A stretch of 64,000 nt of DNA from Desarmillaria ectypa (taxonomy: Eukaryota > Basidiomycota > Agaricomycetes > Agaricales > Physalacriaceae), in NCBI GenBank assembly GCA_030407005.1, contig JAUDYN010000004.1, positions 1,922,001-1,986,000 of the forward strand, written 5' to 3'. How positions within the stretch are numbered: position 1 is the first letter of the stretch; the number at the start of each line of letters is the position of its first letter. The notes under the pieces are model-generated. The model had not been told where the DNA came from, searched no databases, and saw only the letters and a list, made by a program, of their open reading frames with translations. Below are positions 1 through 12,940 of the stretch, in pieces. The position numbers were made by a program, and so were the translations under genes.

Positions 1-407
1 CCTATGTGCGAGACAGAGCCCGGCCCATTTTCCTGGCGCATCTTTAGAATGTAAGAGAGAATATATTCGTGACGTCCATTTGGTGAGATGCGGAGATGGT
101 GCTAGATGCTCCGAAGTCAGTATATCAAATATATACGGCAGATTCTGAGCAGATGAGATATCAGTAGCCAGATGAAGCTGCAGCAGCGTCTTTAGTTGGA
201 TTGTCGCGTCGTTTTCCATGGCCCCTGTTTAAGCAAATTTTTGAGAACGTGATGGACGACTTTGCGTTTGGATCGAAATATGAGCAAACATCTTAATCGA
301 GTAAGTAGCACAGCGTTGGCGACGGTCATCATCAGCTGCGAGCCTGAATGCCCTATCGGCGGGCTCAGTAGAGGCGTAATAATTCGAACGCGGGCACTGA
401 AAGCTTG

Positions 408-3400
408 ATGTCTACACCATCGAATATCTACCTCGACCCCAGTGTGGAAGAGCACCTCAAACCCTCTGTCTTCAAGGTCTGCTATATCACGTCTGTCATG
501 TCACGTCCAGTTCAACAGTTCCGTCTTCAGGGAAAATTCGATGTTACGGATTTCGTAGGCGCAGTTTCCGAGAAGCTGATTACTCAGTCAAAGGCCGATT
601 CTGGGCGTAGGCATCCCTTCACCGCATGGGTATACTCAGATCTAACCGTAAAATCTTAGCTTTCGATCCCAAACCCTTCATTCGCAACTTTGAGGCTGCT
701 GTAGATAAACTTATTGCTGTCAGGAAAGATGTTCAGGCTAAAACAGAACAAATGGAAAAGAGTGTCCGTATTTCTGAACGGGAGTATTCCAAGAAGATGG
801 CAGAATTAAACCGAGGCTTCGAGGTATGTCACCTCACAAGTTTCGGTTGTGCTGGTTTACTCATACTATCGGAGGCGGTCGGAAACTCGTTTTCTGGAAT
901 GGAGGTCAGGATGAACGAAGTTAGTAGTACGGCAGTACGCATAGGTTCGCTCGTGAATTGCCAGTGCTCCATTATACTCATTGATTCTCAATCAGGTGAA
1001 CAGCTGGAATCTGTCCACACTGAGCGACAACGAGCACAAGCTGCATATGACTTGATCGACTTCTACAATCAGTTCTCTCGAGGAAATACCACTCGTCTTG
1101 ATGCAATGAGAAAGGAAGGCCGGAGTGGAAGACGTCAAGTCGCCATCTTGCTCAGGCGCTTGAATACCGTTGCAAAAGAAGTGGATCTTCCAACGGCTGA
1201 CAAGGTATGTCCTATGTGATTCCGGAGCAAGTCCGCATATTTGACCTATCAATCAGACGCGAGAAGCAATAGAGAAGTATTGTGAGAAGTTTGAGAAAGA
1301 GATGTTGAACCTTTTTGATAGGTGCTACAGAAAGGGTGACCCAAAGATGATGCATGTAGGTGACGTTCCTCGAAGCTGCGTGATGTTTACTGACACGTTA
1401 TTTGACAGCACTGTGCTCAGACACTATTAGAATTCAATGGTGGATCTTCCTGCGTCCAGGTCTATGTCAATCAGCATGACTTCTTCATAAACAACGTGCG
1501 AGAGGCCAAAGGGGCGGAGGATGCCATTCTGTAAGTTCTGCGGTACTGACCGGTGAAGAGTTCTCTTATTTCAAGTTTAGATGGAACACACTGCCAGATC
1601 CAGATGCCACCCCTCCGAAGAGTGAAGTTGGCTTGACCGAGCTGTTCTCCGAGATACGAGCGACTGTGGACACGGAGGCGCAGATAGTCAAGGCAGTCTT
1701 CCCAAATCCTCCAGTGGTCATGCAAGTATTCCTTCAGCGCGTATTCGCACAATCTGTAGGTGACTGTTTCTCATTAGTATTGGGCGCAGTTAATCTAGTT
1801 GCTCAGATTCAACAACACATGGAGCAACTTCTACATCGGAGTAACACGATGTCCGATCTGTCTTACCTCCGAATACTGCAGATGGTTCATGTACAAGCCT
1901 CTAACCTCGTTGAGGATCTCAAGGTGTATGAGCTTCCTACCGTTTCGCCACGGACGCCCTACGAGGCGACAGAATTTCGCCGGTCAATTATAGGATCCAC
2001 GTCTTCTGGATCTACAACTTCGGCAACCGTTAGCACCATGCTTGAAACAGCGATGGAAGAGCTCTTCGTCCCATACACCGAAGGTCAGAGATACCTTGAA
2101 AGGGAAAGTCGCAGTTTGGGTGCCCTGTACGCCAGCTTGCTTTCCAACTTTACCCGATACCATGTGGGTGTTCGTGTTTTTAACGCCGGCTTCTCATCTC
2201 ACATGAATATAGGAGAAAACCCAGAAGGGGAAATTTTCAGTGTTTGACCGTGTCGTCAACCAATTAAGCGCAGCTGCTCAGACTACGTCGACAAATGGCG
2301 TGTCTACAACCTCTGCGCAAGCCGCCAGCGCAATACTCAAGTTTGGCGGCATTGATCGATCTCAGGACAGCGAGGAGCCAGTCTGTGAAGAGGATGGCCA
2401 ATTGAGCGTCGACGTCGCTGAAAAGATGCTGAAATGGCATGCCGAAGCCATTGGCCGATGTGTCGAACTTAGTCCTTCCAACGATGTGTACGTAACTCTT
2501 GATTTTCGTCTAGCTGGTTTATTGACATCTGATTTCAGTGCCAAAAACACGTTCGCACTACTTCGTGTTCTCGCGGAAGCAATAGGAAATGCCTATGTAG
2601 AGGCTGCCATCGAGACGTGAGTTTCTGGAACTTTAGCCAGCCACATGTACTAATGTTATCTTTCAGAGCACTAGCTCGTTTAGAGGCAGCTGATGCTAAG
2701 ACAGAACCTAGTCTTCAGCTGTTATCGACCTTACGTTTTGCGGATCTCATCTGTCATCTGTGGCAGCAATACGTCAATACTGCTTTGCTTCCACTCGCAA
2801 GCTCATCTGTAACCACGCGTCGTGAGATGGTGGTCTTCAATAACCAAGCCGTCAGCCGATTAGAAGGTGGTGCTAACCAGCTAACCCAACGTCTTACCGA
2901 TGGTGAGTTAGGCAGTATGGGATATTCGTCGTATATACCAATTTTTATAGCAAATATTGCATGGCTATCACTCCAGCTGACGAAGCAGAAGAAGAACGAC
3001 TTCAAACCGCGAAATGACGATCTCTCATTCGCTCGGGTCAATACAGAGCCATGCGTTGCATGCTGCGAATCGCTGGAGAAAGTTCGGGACGCCGCCAAGG
3101 CCAATTTAAGTGGCAAGAATCTAGAGGCCTTTCTCACAGAAATTGGCGTTTCTTTTCACAGGTACGTCATTGCACAATATATCTCGATACTGTTTACTCA
3201 TGCCCAATAAGTCTCCTACTAGAACACCTGCGCAAATTCCCCGTTAGCGCAACCGGTGGCCTGATGCTTACCAAGTGCGTATTACCTTTGTTCCGTCTGC
3301 CTAACCGTACGGACCTTACGCTTTCCGTAGGGACATCAAAATGTACCAAGATACGATAAGCAGCTTCGGTATCCCAGCACTCACCGAAAGATTTGAATTT

Positions 3401-3727
3401 ATACGCCAGCTCGGCAGCGTATTCCTTGTTCGCCCGGATATTCTCAAGTCGTATATTACGGAGAATTATCTTGGGCGAATAGATCCTACCTTACTGAAAC
3501 CTTATCTTGCACTGCGTAGCGATTGGGGTCAATTGGAGAAAGGTTTTGATGATGAAGCCGATATACCGGTAGAGGATGCTCTTGCGGAGACGAAAGGTCT
3601 GAAGGACAGGTTTGGCCGGCTGAGTTTGATGATGAAAGATTTGGAGGGGTTGAAGCTTGAAGACATTCGGGAGAACATGCCTACAATGCCGGCTAGTATT
3701 ACGAGTAGCTTTTCAAGGTTTAGTTGA
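408..3727 (+). CDS. SEC10: Exocyst complex subunit Sec10
   Basis: Sec10 is a core subunit of the exocyst, the octameric complex that tethers secretory vesicles to the plasma membrane before fusion, acting at growing hyphal tips. The protein (roughly 840 residues, about a dozen exons) shows the family's N-terminal stretch GKFDVTDFVGAVSEKL followed by the helical region around FDPKPFIRNFEAAVDKL, then a long helical-rod body to the C-terminal SITSSFSRFS. The first intron (about 478-531) joins VFK to GKFDV as in other Sec10 proteins and is a multiple of three, so it can be mistaken for coding. Start chosen at the first ATG (MSTPSNIYLDPS). It is convergent with the hydratase gene, whose stop lies only 57 bp away. 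Assignment is by recognised sequence pattern; exon borders in the middle are less certain. Confidence 0.9.
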
Positions 3728-3784
3728 AGGGTGACTTCGTGATTCCTGTTTCTACACGCATTTTGCACTAACTTATCGTATTTT

Positions 3785-5017
3785 CTATTCCCCCTTGAAC
3801 ACGGGTCGTCTCTTTTCTTTGAAAGCTTCCAAAGCTTCACGACGATCTGACGTTGAGAGTAGAGTTTCGTAAGACGCTCGTTCGAAGTCCAAGCCTGTAA
3901 AGGCATTTGATAATCATGTCTACCGGAGCCGTTGGAAAGCAAGTATACCTGTTTCAAGCGATAGATCTTCAGAACGCGAAATTGCTTGTTTGGCAGCACG
4001 AAGAGCAAGTGGAGCTAACGAGTTTTTAATATCTCAAACCGCAGTCATACAAAGCTGGGTTCACCGTTACGTGAGATGGTCTCTGCCAGCGTCAAAGCCC
4101 GCTCAAATGCGTTGGACTCTGGCGACGAAACATAATCCACCAGACCTTGTCAAAGTCAGCACAGATCGATCGCAGTAGCCATTATGGTACCCCATTCAAG
4201 AGCTTCTGGTGCAGACAGCATTCGCGCGGTGAAGATGAGATCCTTTGCTTTAGATATTCCCAAGATCCTGGTCGCGCGTTGTGTTCCACCTGCTCCTGGT
4301 ATTATCCCAAGCGCAGCTACGTTGTCAACATCAGAGCAAAGAAGAGGCATCGGCAAACAGAGTTCCCTCACTTTCTGGTAACCCGATCTTCGTTACGCTA
4401 GAACCTAGAATTGACTCAATAGCGAAAGGGCGTTACTAGCGGCGTGATTACCTGCGACGCGTAGATCACAAGCTAGGCTAAGCTCTAAACCTCCCCCAAG
4501 TGCGGGACCGTCGATAGCCGCTATCGTAGGCATTGGAAGCGATTCCAGCTGTCCCAAAGCAATACGTAGATCAACTAGAAATTTCGCAACCTGGTCTTGT
4601 GACATAGTTCGCCGTTCTATGAGGTCCGCTCCAGCACAGAAGGATCCGACAGTTGTAGACCGAACAATTAGAACGCGAACACTGGAAGAAACGGTTATAT
4701 GCCGTCGAACTCGGAATAAAACAGACAAGTCACCTCTTGTCAAAGTACACTGTCTCCAAGCTTTCACGTATTTCCTGTAGCGAACCATCAGAAAAAACTC
4801 TCCTCATGACTTTCATTCTGACCTGTAGCATTCGTGTAGATATCGCATTCTTGCTTTGCGGTCTGTTAAGAGAGAGATAGGCTACACCAGGATGCGAAGG
4901 TATTAACTCTAGAAAGGCTTGGGGTAAGGATGTCGACATTTGTCGTCGCGTACTTCGTGCCAGAGCATGGTGAGCGACTTGAAGGCTCCGATAGGCAGAG
5001 AGTAAAGCGATCGTCAT
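3785..5017 (-). CDS. Enoyl-CoA hydratase/isomerase family protein (AUH-like)
   Basis: Crotonase-fold enzyme that hydrates a 2-enoyl-CoA; the sequence is closest in my judgement to mitochondrial AUH-type hydratases (leucine breakdown or beta-oxidation). Motifs in order: [12 protein letters not shown] near the N terminus, [10 protein letters not shown] (oxyanion-hole region), [19 protein letters not shown] with the first catalytic Glu, and, after two short introns at about 4390-4445 and 4320-4375, GLPET followed by [12 protein letters not shown], which supplies the second catalytic Glu. The C terminus ends [12 protein letters not shown]. The N terminus from [13 protein letters not shown] is rich in Arg, Ser and Ala with few acids, consistent with a mitochondrial presequence (inference). 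Both active-site glutamates are present, so an active enzyme is expected. Exact substrate cannot be decided from sequence. Confidence 0.88.
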
Positions 5018-5525
5018 GGTGGTTGAAGGAAGGGACCGATGTGGGGAAATTAGAATTTCCAATCGACGGGTTTTCGGCCGACGACACATCACATGACCGT
5101 CGCACGGACCATTATGAAAAGTATAAAAACCTTTCCCCTGCTTCAATGATTCTTCAGATACATACTCATCAGGATCTTTCTATAGAAACTGACCGAGTCT
5201 CGCATTTTTACAAATGCCGCAACCTTCAAATCCAGTCGATGATAGTCACGTTCACTCGCTCTACTGAGAGCATGGCCTTGGTCTTCCAAGGTCTCGAGGA
5301 CGTTTGGCACTGTTCCCTTTGATGCTCTTGTAGCGCTGGAGGAGCTGAGCCGGCGAGTTGAACGTTTGTCTGATGGATTCTTTTGTTGGCATTAGTTATT
5401 TTGTAGATTCGTAAATAATATGAACTATTTCTGTTTCGTCATATTGTCTGAACAGCAAGTAATGAGTTGAAATTTTTGTTTCATCTTCAAGTGTGTCGGC
5501 CGGGATATTTTGAATTTGACCATCG
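5018..5525. promoter_or_regulatory. Divergent intergenic region, hydratase / BNA6
   Basis: 508 bp between two divergent start codons. It carries a TATAAAAA stretch at 5122-5129 on the plus strand, but that is about 400 bp from the BNA6 start, so its role is doubtful. The reading frame that continues upstream of the hydratase ATG through this region has no family similarity and is taken as leader sequence. No other gene is visible. Confidence 0.4.
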
Positions 5526-6657
<1,132 letters not shown>

Positions 6658-6850
6658 ACCGGAGACAACCAAGAAGTAAATGCAATTTGTACCATTATTC
6701 TTCTTTATGACAAGGAAAATAGAGATATAGCATTGCCCCCTCGGACACCGTTTCTTTCTTGAGCCTATAGCATCTAGATTCTCCACAATGCTCTTCCATC
6801 TTTCGGTTGAGAGGAGCAGAGGATGTTTAGTACCAAAGAACAGAAGCTTA

Positions 6851-7782
6851 CTATCCAACAGCCCGACTTTCCCAGTCTCGGAACGCGACGCTGGTGAAAT
6901 TATCTGACCCATGTGACATGGCGTCAAAGCAGAGTTTACCGTGGTAACACCGCGCATCATGAATATCCAAGATGCCAGCCGAGAAGATAGCTGTGGGAGG
7001 CCACCCTCCTGAATAGAAGGCAAAGAAAAGGCAGGACCAGACGGAATGACGTGAGTCGCAGCATTAAGAAATGAAAATCAACTCTGAATCACAAAGAATT
7101 GGGGACCTACCAGCCAAACGGGAAACCCCAGTGCCGGAGGCAAGAACGTGCCCATTGCTTTTCTTCTCGAATGCCTGGCTGTCAACACCGTAATGCGGGT
7201 GCAAAAGGATAACGAGACCGGTTGCTTCGATAGTGGGATCAAGTAATTCGTCGTCCAGACCTTCGCCGACGCCTCGGGTATCCAGGATCCAGGATGTGGA
7301 CTGAGAGATCTGCTTGATGGCTGATTTCGAGGGCAAGAGAATCCATAATATACGCGCGTAGTGTCGTCGAGCAGTATTGCTCAAGGTAATCGTTCAACGT
7401 TGTCAACTCTAGTTCGTGGACTTGGCTGTACCAGTATATCCGGGACTAAGAATAAGATAAACGACGGGTCAAAAAGATAGCGTACCTTACAACCGATACA
7501 TTGATCCCAGGGTGATCCATGAACTTGAGTTTCTTGTCGCGATCCCGGTACCCTGCCGCCGTGGTGCTCGTCGTTAGCTCGAGCTCTCGTTGGCACCAGT
7601 GGAATTCGTGAAACGGAGGTAAGAGATCTAGCACGTCGGCTACGGCCATGTTAGTGACGGCGACCTAGACGAAGGAGCCGAACTTGCATGGTGGCAAGAC
7701 ACACAGATACAAACTTCAAGTCGGATTTGCCTCCGTCTAGATCAGGAACACGCGTTAAGTGACTTTCCCCATACTCAACCAT
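6851..7782 (-). CDS. Uncharacterised protein; gene model unresolved (possible frameshift)
   Basis: Minus-strand gene convergent with BNA6. I do not recognise a family. Pieces with coding character: a first exon from MVEYGESHLTRVPDLDGG; an exon carrying VLDLLPPFHEFHWCQRELEL; SRIYWYSQVHELELTTL followed by YIMDSLALEIS; then, in another frame, ILDTRGVGEGLDDELLDPTI and GLVILLHPHYGVDS; and, after a clear GT-AG intron (about 7014-7090), GWPPTAIFSAGILDIHDAR ending at TAG 6851-6853. No single GT-AG intron of ordinary length joins the two middle frames cleanly: a 33-base intron would work but is too short. Either a non-standard intron, a sequence error or a real frameshift is present. An alternative model stops at 7239. 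The start could instead be the ATG at 7649. Confidence 0.45.
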
Positions 7783-9141
7783 GGTTGTAGACCACCACCA
7801 GGTTGCTCGATTTCTCACGATATCTTACACGTCCTTGACTGAATTTCTTTGTGCATCCAGTCTACTTTTGCTCCCACGAATCTTCTCGACCTTCAGGATC
7901 GCCTCGAAGAAACTATGCGAGCCTACGGGAATCACACAGCAGCATTACAGGTAAGGATTGAGAACCTTGAGGAAGAGAAACGCCGTTTGGTCAAAGAGGT
8001 GCAGGCAGCACACCGGCTGAATGACGAGCTCCAGCGACAACTTGAAAGCGTGCAGGACTCGTCCACCGGCGTGGCCAGGAAGACCTACGACTACGCGTTG
8101 AGAGTTATTCGGGACTTGATTCAAGACAGGCCGCTTGCTGCTGAAGGGGTGAATACTCATTCTACTCTTGATATCTTGATTTTGAACTTGCCCAGGACGA
8201 GGAACTCAACCAGGCCATCGTCAACGACCTCATCGCATTGGAAGACTCTGATGCAGAGGAAAGCGCAAGCACGGCCTGTCCTCGAAGGACTCCGCCGCCA
8301 ACACAAGCACCAGATCCGCCACTTTATGCCCATTTTGGCGCCGACCGCTTGCCGAGCTTCGTAACAGAGAGACACTGTCGTTTCCTCAAGTGGACCAAAT
8401 GGGTAGAAATCTTGAATTTAGATGCAGATGCGGTATGTTGTCCTCGTCCTTGATATTCTGGCGTTGACCATTTGCTAGGAGGATGCTATTGAGAGGTGTG
8501 CTCTTGCCCCCCTGTGTCCATATGACTCATTCATTACATTTGGATTGCCGGTAGTTTGGCGCTTGCAAACGATTTGAATCCACGCATCCACGGTACGACA
8601 GAAGGTCTGCTCTTTGTGTACCATCCGATCTTTCTGGAATTTCCTTCGAGGGGGGAAATATCATATTTCATCGATTGGAGTAGTAAGGAGGTGAATCAGC
8701 GAATTCAACAATACTTATTTGAGCGGGAAAGCCACAAGAAGCCTCTCCACGTCTTCGTATGCCCTCAGAGCAAGGTCAGTTGGACTATCTTTGATAGAAG
8801 AAAAACTTGAGTCAGTTGTTTTGGCAGAAATATTGGTATTACGTTGGTGCTCACCGGATACTCATCATGGATACGAGGGAGCCACGTATCTGGGCGCGAT
8901 TAAGCAACTCGGTAAAATGCTGGCTAAGCGAATTTCTGCATTGCACTAAAATCAAATAACACAGGACGGACCTAGCGTTGCTCGCCATATCGCTCAACGT
9001 TGCAATTACGATGAGAGCGAAGTCTCGCAATCCCTGGACGCTGAAGAGCTGGATGAGGTGGGGCTAGCCGTGTATCCGGTAGAAGAAGAAGAAACAAATG
9101 ATTTGCTGAGGCGGCTCCCTGAGAAGAAAAAAGTCAAGTAA
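7781..9141 (+). CDS. Uncharacterised basidiomycete protein with N-terminal coiled coil
   Basis: No function recognised. The N-terminal part (from LLDLQDRLEETMRAYGNH to about residue 80) is a heptad-like coiled coil rich in Glu, Leu, Arg and Gln (ENLEEEKRRLVKEVQAA). The middle has a Pro-rich low-complexity linker (PRRTPPPTQAPDPPLYAHFG). The C-terminal half has aromatic-rich globular sequence, for example VTERHCRFLKWTKWVEILN and KYWYYVGAHRILIMD, and ends in a basic tail LPEKKKVK. This layout resembles a lineage-specific basidiomycete domain of unknown function (tentatively the DUF6697 type, from memory). Start is uncertain: ATG at 7781 needs an intron 7802-7860 with a weak GTTGCT donor; ATG at 7915 lies inside the coiled coil. 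If 7781 is used, the start codon sits on the same CCATGG as the opposite gene's start. Confidence 0.6.
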
Positions 9142-9553
9142 TTTGAGTATGTAGCAACAACGGCGACATCTCAGCGTGGCCGAGCCATGTCGACGGTGGA
9201 CAGATACAAACGTCGGAAAATCAAACTAAGATGAATAATGCTCTAAGTGAAGCAAACAAATGGGGTGACGCCGATAAGATACCCTTCTGGTCGCACTGGA
9301 TACCGGCATCCTTTGAGCCGCCGGCCCTTTAGGGTACCACCATTCCTTGTTTCCCTCAATTATACTTCCATCACCATTTTTCACCAAACTGCCGTCTTTA
9401 CCTTTTCCTTTCCTTCCTTTGGTTTTGTGCGTCTTCTAGCCTCGCACAGGTAAATTGCGAGCCTAGAACGCACCCCCCCCCTAGGACACGCTCACGTCTG
9501 GACGTCTTTTCAGCACCCTCTCCATCGTCCTCTTTCTTGTTATTTCGTCTGTC
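9142..9553. other. Intergenic region with a poly-C tract
   Basis: 412 bp between two same-strand genes. It holds a run of nine C at about 9473-9481 and pyrimidine-rich stretches (CTTTTCCTTTCCTTCC type) that are common just upstream of fungal transcription starts. It probably contains the promoter and leader of the next gene. No gene seen. Confidence 0.4.
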
Positions 9554-11135
9554 ATGTTCTTCAATGTACCTCGCAAGGATCACCTCTCTTTATCGAAACG
9601 AGACTACGTACAAAAGCGTCAGGGTGATGCGCCATCAGGAGGTGGTCCGCCAAATTCCACAACTTCAGACTCCGTAAACCAGCAGACAAGCTCATTCACC
9701 AGCGCGAGTACCAGTGATGGCTCTTTCTCCGGCACTCCATCCGATTCGGTGCGCGAAACGTCGTTTTCGCCGTCCGTTTCAGCTGCGACTGTTACATCCA
9801 CAATCTCGACCACGTCCAGTAGTGGCTCCTTTTTACCGACTCCTTCGTCACAATCTTTTTCATCCTCAACGTTTAGCACATCAACTGTTTCTTCCACGAG
9901 CACGCCCTCAAGTTCCACGATAGCCACTTCTTCATCGACTTCGAGCTCGCCACCATTTGAAACGTCAGTCCATCCACACTCCTGATGTGCGTTTCGTAAC
10001 TCATCCCCTAACACACAGCCCCACTACCACATCCACGTCCAGCAGCAGTTCGTCGTCAACGTTTTCTTCCACGACCACCGCAGTTTCCTCTGATGTTGTA
10101 AGGGCCACCACCGAGATCAACGCTGCCACCAGTTCGACCACGTTCACTATTGATTTCACCACTTTCAACGCTCCTTCCAATTCTGCACCGTCTAGCGCCA
10201 CAGGAACTGCTATCGTTGCTGCGGCGACATCAGATGGGTATGTGGTTCTTACTATCCATTCATTCTTGAATTTACCCATCACATCTATTCAGCTTCTGGG
10301 CCAACAAGTCAGCTGGTGAGTCTATCAGACTGATACCGTGACGACACTCGCGCTCATCATTGTTTCATCTGTAGTTGCCGGGACATTTGCTGTTGTGGGA
10401 GTGATCATTTGTGCTCTCATCGCAGCTGCGATACTTTTCTTGGTCAAGAGGCGGCAACGTCGCGATTACGGCAGTGACTATTTCCCGCCAGAAAAGTGGT
10501 CTCCGCCAATGTCAGAGCCTGGACTCAAGAGCCCATCTCCCGGCCCGAGCATAGTGGAGTTGAGCCACCCGCCCATGGACGTCTTCTCTAATCGGGAAGT
10601 CTTTTCCGATAATCATGCGGAGACGGGCAATTATTATAATTCCCAGAGCTCTCATGATGGTCATTATTATGGTGCTGAGACCAATACGACGAGGGGTCCC
10701 TTCTACGGTATCGACGGTACTCAAAATTATCCGCTTGGTTCTGCTCCGGATATCATCCTCACCTATGCGAAGGACGTGGATCGGCAGTATCCCGTATATG
10801 AAGATGAACCCAGGAGGGCTTCCAGTTCTTCCCCAACTCCTCGTCAATCAACTAACTCTGGACGCCCCTCACCCGCTCCTGGTCGAATATCGCTTAACTC
10901 TGGACGCCCCTCACCCACATTGGGTCGTCGGTCCCCAACGCCCGCGCGCCCTACACCTTCCTCCCTCGCTCAACACACATATACAACCTCCAACACATCG
11001 GTCACGAGTATAAAGCCTGTTGCTGGACTGACAGTGCCCCCTTCCCGCAAAGATCCTAGTGATCGAGATTCGGAGGTGTCTTCGATTGATTCGTTCTACG
11101 GCGCTTCCGGGTCCTCTGCGGGTGTAGCTATCTAG
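9554..11135 (+). CDS. Ser/Thr-rich single-span membrane protein (mucin-like, Mid2-style layout)
   Basis: Likely a cell-surface protein with a heavily O-mannosylated outer stalk. Residues about 40-220 are almost pure Ser/Thr with scattered Pro. A single transmembrane helix follows (VAGTFAVVGVIICALIAAAI) with a stop-transfer KRRQRR, then a cytoplasmic tail of about 230 residues with SGRPSPAPGR / SGRPSPTLGR repeats. Three introns: about 9963-10018, about 10237-10292, and 10316-10374. The last joins FWANKSA to VAGTF, a junction motif typical of this class of Agaricomycete proteins; skipping this splice would leave a different, less hydrophobic lead-in. Two Lys-Arg pairs near the N terminus (LSLSKRD, VQKRQG) look like Kex2-type cleavage sites, though no clear signal peptide precedes them. 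Role as a wall-stress sensor is inference. Confidence 0.75.
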
Positions 11136-12940
11136 ACCCTATCTCCTCTTGTATCTTAAAAGGTAAGTTTTCATTTCGTATTCGACTGCTGTTTGTTACT
11201 CACGGTGACCATCCCAGGTTAAAGGATGGATTTTTCTATGTAACTTTAGCCTTCCAGTTTTCGTGCCCTTCTATTTTTATCTTTCTTGATTAGTATGGCT
11301 CTTATCGCGCTTTAGTTTCTTTGGGTACAAAGGCGGTGAAGGGCTTTCTAGACCGGACCACATATCTTGAGGATATAGCCACGTTACGATACTGTAAAAT
11401 TGATGAGGATTTTCTGTTACTTTGAGTGATCTTGTAAGAATTGAGATTTTCAAGGTGCTAATAGTAACATCTGTTCTATTCATTTCCGTCCCTTTTCTGA
11501 TCTCAACCGGATGATGATTGATATGACGACATGGCTCGCAGTCAAGGTTAAAAGCCGGAAGAAAATAGCTGTTATTTGCTCCAAAAGGCTCCAATCATGC
11601 TCTCATTTCTCGAAGATACGCGTGATAGTCGTGTAGGAAACGTTGCTTGAAATTGTAGCTAAACATTAGTGTCAAATACACAGTTTTTCAAAATTATGGC
11701 ACGCAGACTGGTAACGAGAACGTCATTCGGAAAGACGGCGAGCTACCGGAAGAGAGTACTGCGTCGTATTCGTGGGATACTTAAATGGAATGCCGCCTAT
11801 CCGGAGCCGTCAAAAGAACCGATCAGAGGAATGAGGGTGGTGGTGAATGTTTGATTCTGGTTTTCATGTCCCTGAGAAGGAAGCCAACCAGAGTCCGTAC
11901 TACATATGCTTGTGCTACGGTACCGAACACTCTTTGGGCCAAACTGATTCAGCGTAGCCCCTGCAGGGTGCGGCCTCTCAGAACTAGCGTCAAAGATGTG
12001 AATACTAAAGTACAGTAAGTATACTAAAATGCAAAGGTGTAGGGAATATAGGGGCCCCTGAAAATATTCGCCCACCAGAGCAAGCACAGACAAGCTGCCT
12101 GCAGAATAGATCCAAATAATCTTAGGTCCCAGCGCTAGAGCACACAAGACGCATCCTCTGGTTCTACTCCCAGCACCGAGGTTTACAGGAGGATACCGTC
12201 ACAAAAACCTTTTACGAAAGCGACGAGGGAAGCAGTGGGCGAAGGTTGCCAGGCAGAAGTGTCGCAACCCCTATTTCCTCTCGGGCATCATCGTTGCATG
12301 CCATCCATCGAAATAAGTGCTCTCTGAGCAACCTGCAGCATCGCAAGGCACGCTCAGTGGCTATTCGAACGAGGTGGGAAGGGAGTACTGGAGAAAGTGG
12401 TGTAGATTGAGAATATAACGATCATTGGCGATATCGCTCCCAAGCCCTTCACCGCTAGTGAGGTTAATGTTTTGCCAGCGGTGGCAGTGAAAGATGTGGT
12501 ACGGAGAAGCGTCAATCCCGGGCAAAATTTAGACAAGGACGAAGATAAATCGAGCGAGCGTCTGAAGAAAGCTATAATATGATGAATAGTCTTTTTATGA
12601 GCAAGGGAAGTTTTCATGGATGTATCCGGCCGGTATTCCGGCACCGTACTTGGTCATTACTAGACATCGAAGCCTCAGATTGATAGGCCGACGCAAAGAG
12701 AGTAGATAGGACGAGAAAAGAGAATATGCGTCATGTAACTTCATGCGGATGAAACCAATAGAGGCGACGAGGATGCACAGAGGAGGCAAAGAAACTAGAG
12801 ATCAGGAGGCTCGCACAGATCCGGGCATCCTCCAACAGCCGTGTAGCTTCTTGTACAAATCGATTCACTACCAAGAAAACGATACACGGGGAAGTTTGAT
12901 GAAGAAGGCGATTCTAGTCTATGTACGCGAGTAGTTCACA
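11136..12940. other. Gene-poor interval, 1.8 kb
   Basis: Only short unsupported open frames lie here (for example minus 11797-12147 and 12354-12644, plus 11669-11854). They lack family similarity, sensible introns or a coherent start-to-stop model. The first about 150 bp must hold the 3' end of the membrane-protein transcript. No repeat or mobile-element structure was recognised. Confidence 0.5.

Noticed and set aside
1..407. Possible gene end upstream of SEC10 (minus 192-455)
   Set aside because: Runs into the SEC10 first exon on the opposite strand and shows no protein pattern; taken as SEC10 promoter and leader.
9619..10014. Minus-strand acidic open frame of 131 codons
   Set aside because: Antisense of the Ser/Thr-rich repeat region; such low-complexity codons read as Val/Glu/Asp in reverse and stay open by composition.
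12354..12644. Possible third Kre9/Knh1-like remnant (SFTATAGKTLTS, then a hydrophobic end)
   Set aside because: Resemblance is limited to a Thr-rich stretch; no wall domain, signal peptide or GPI signal.
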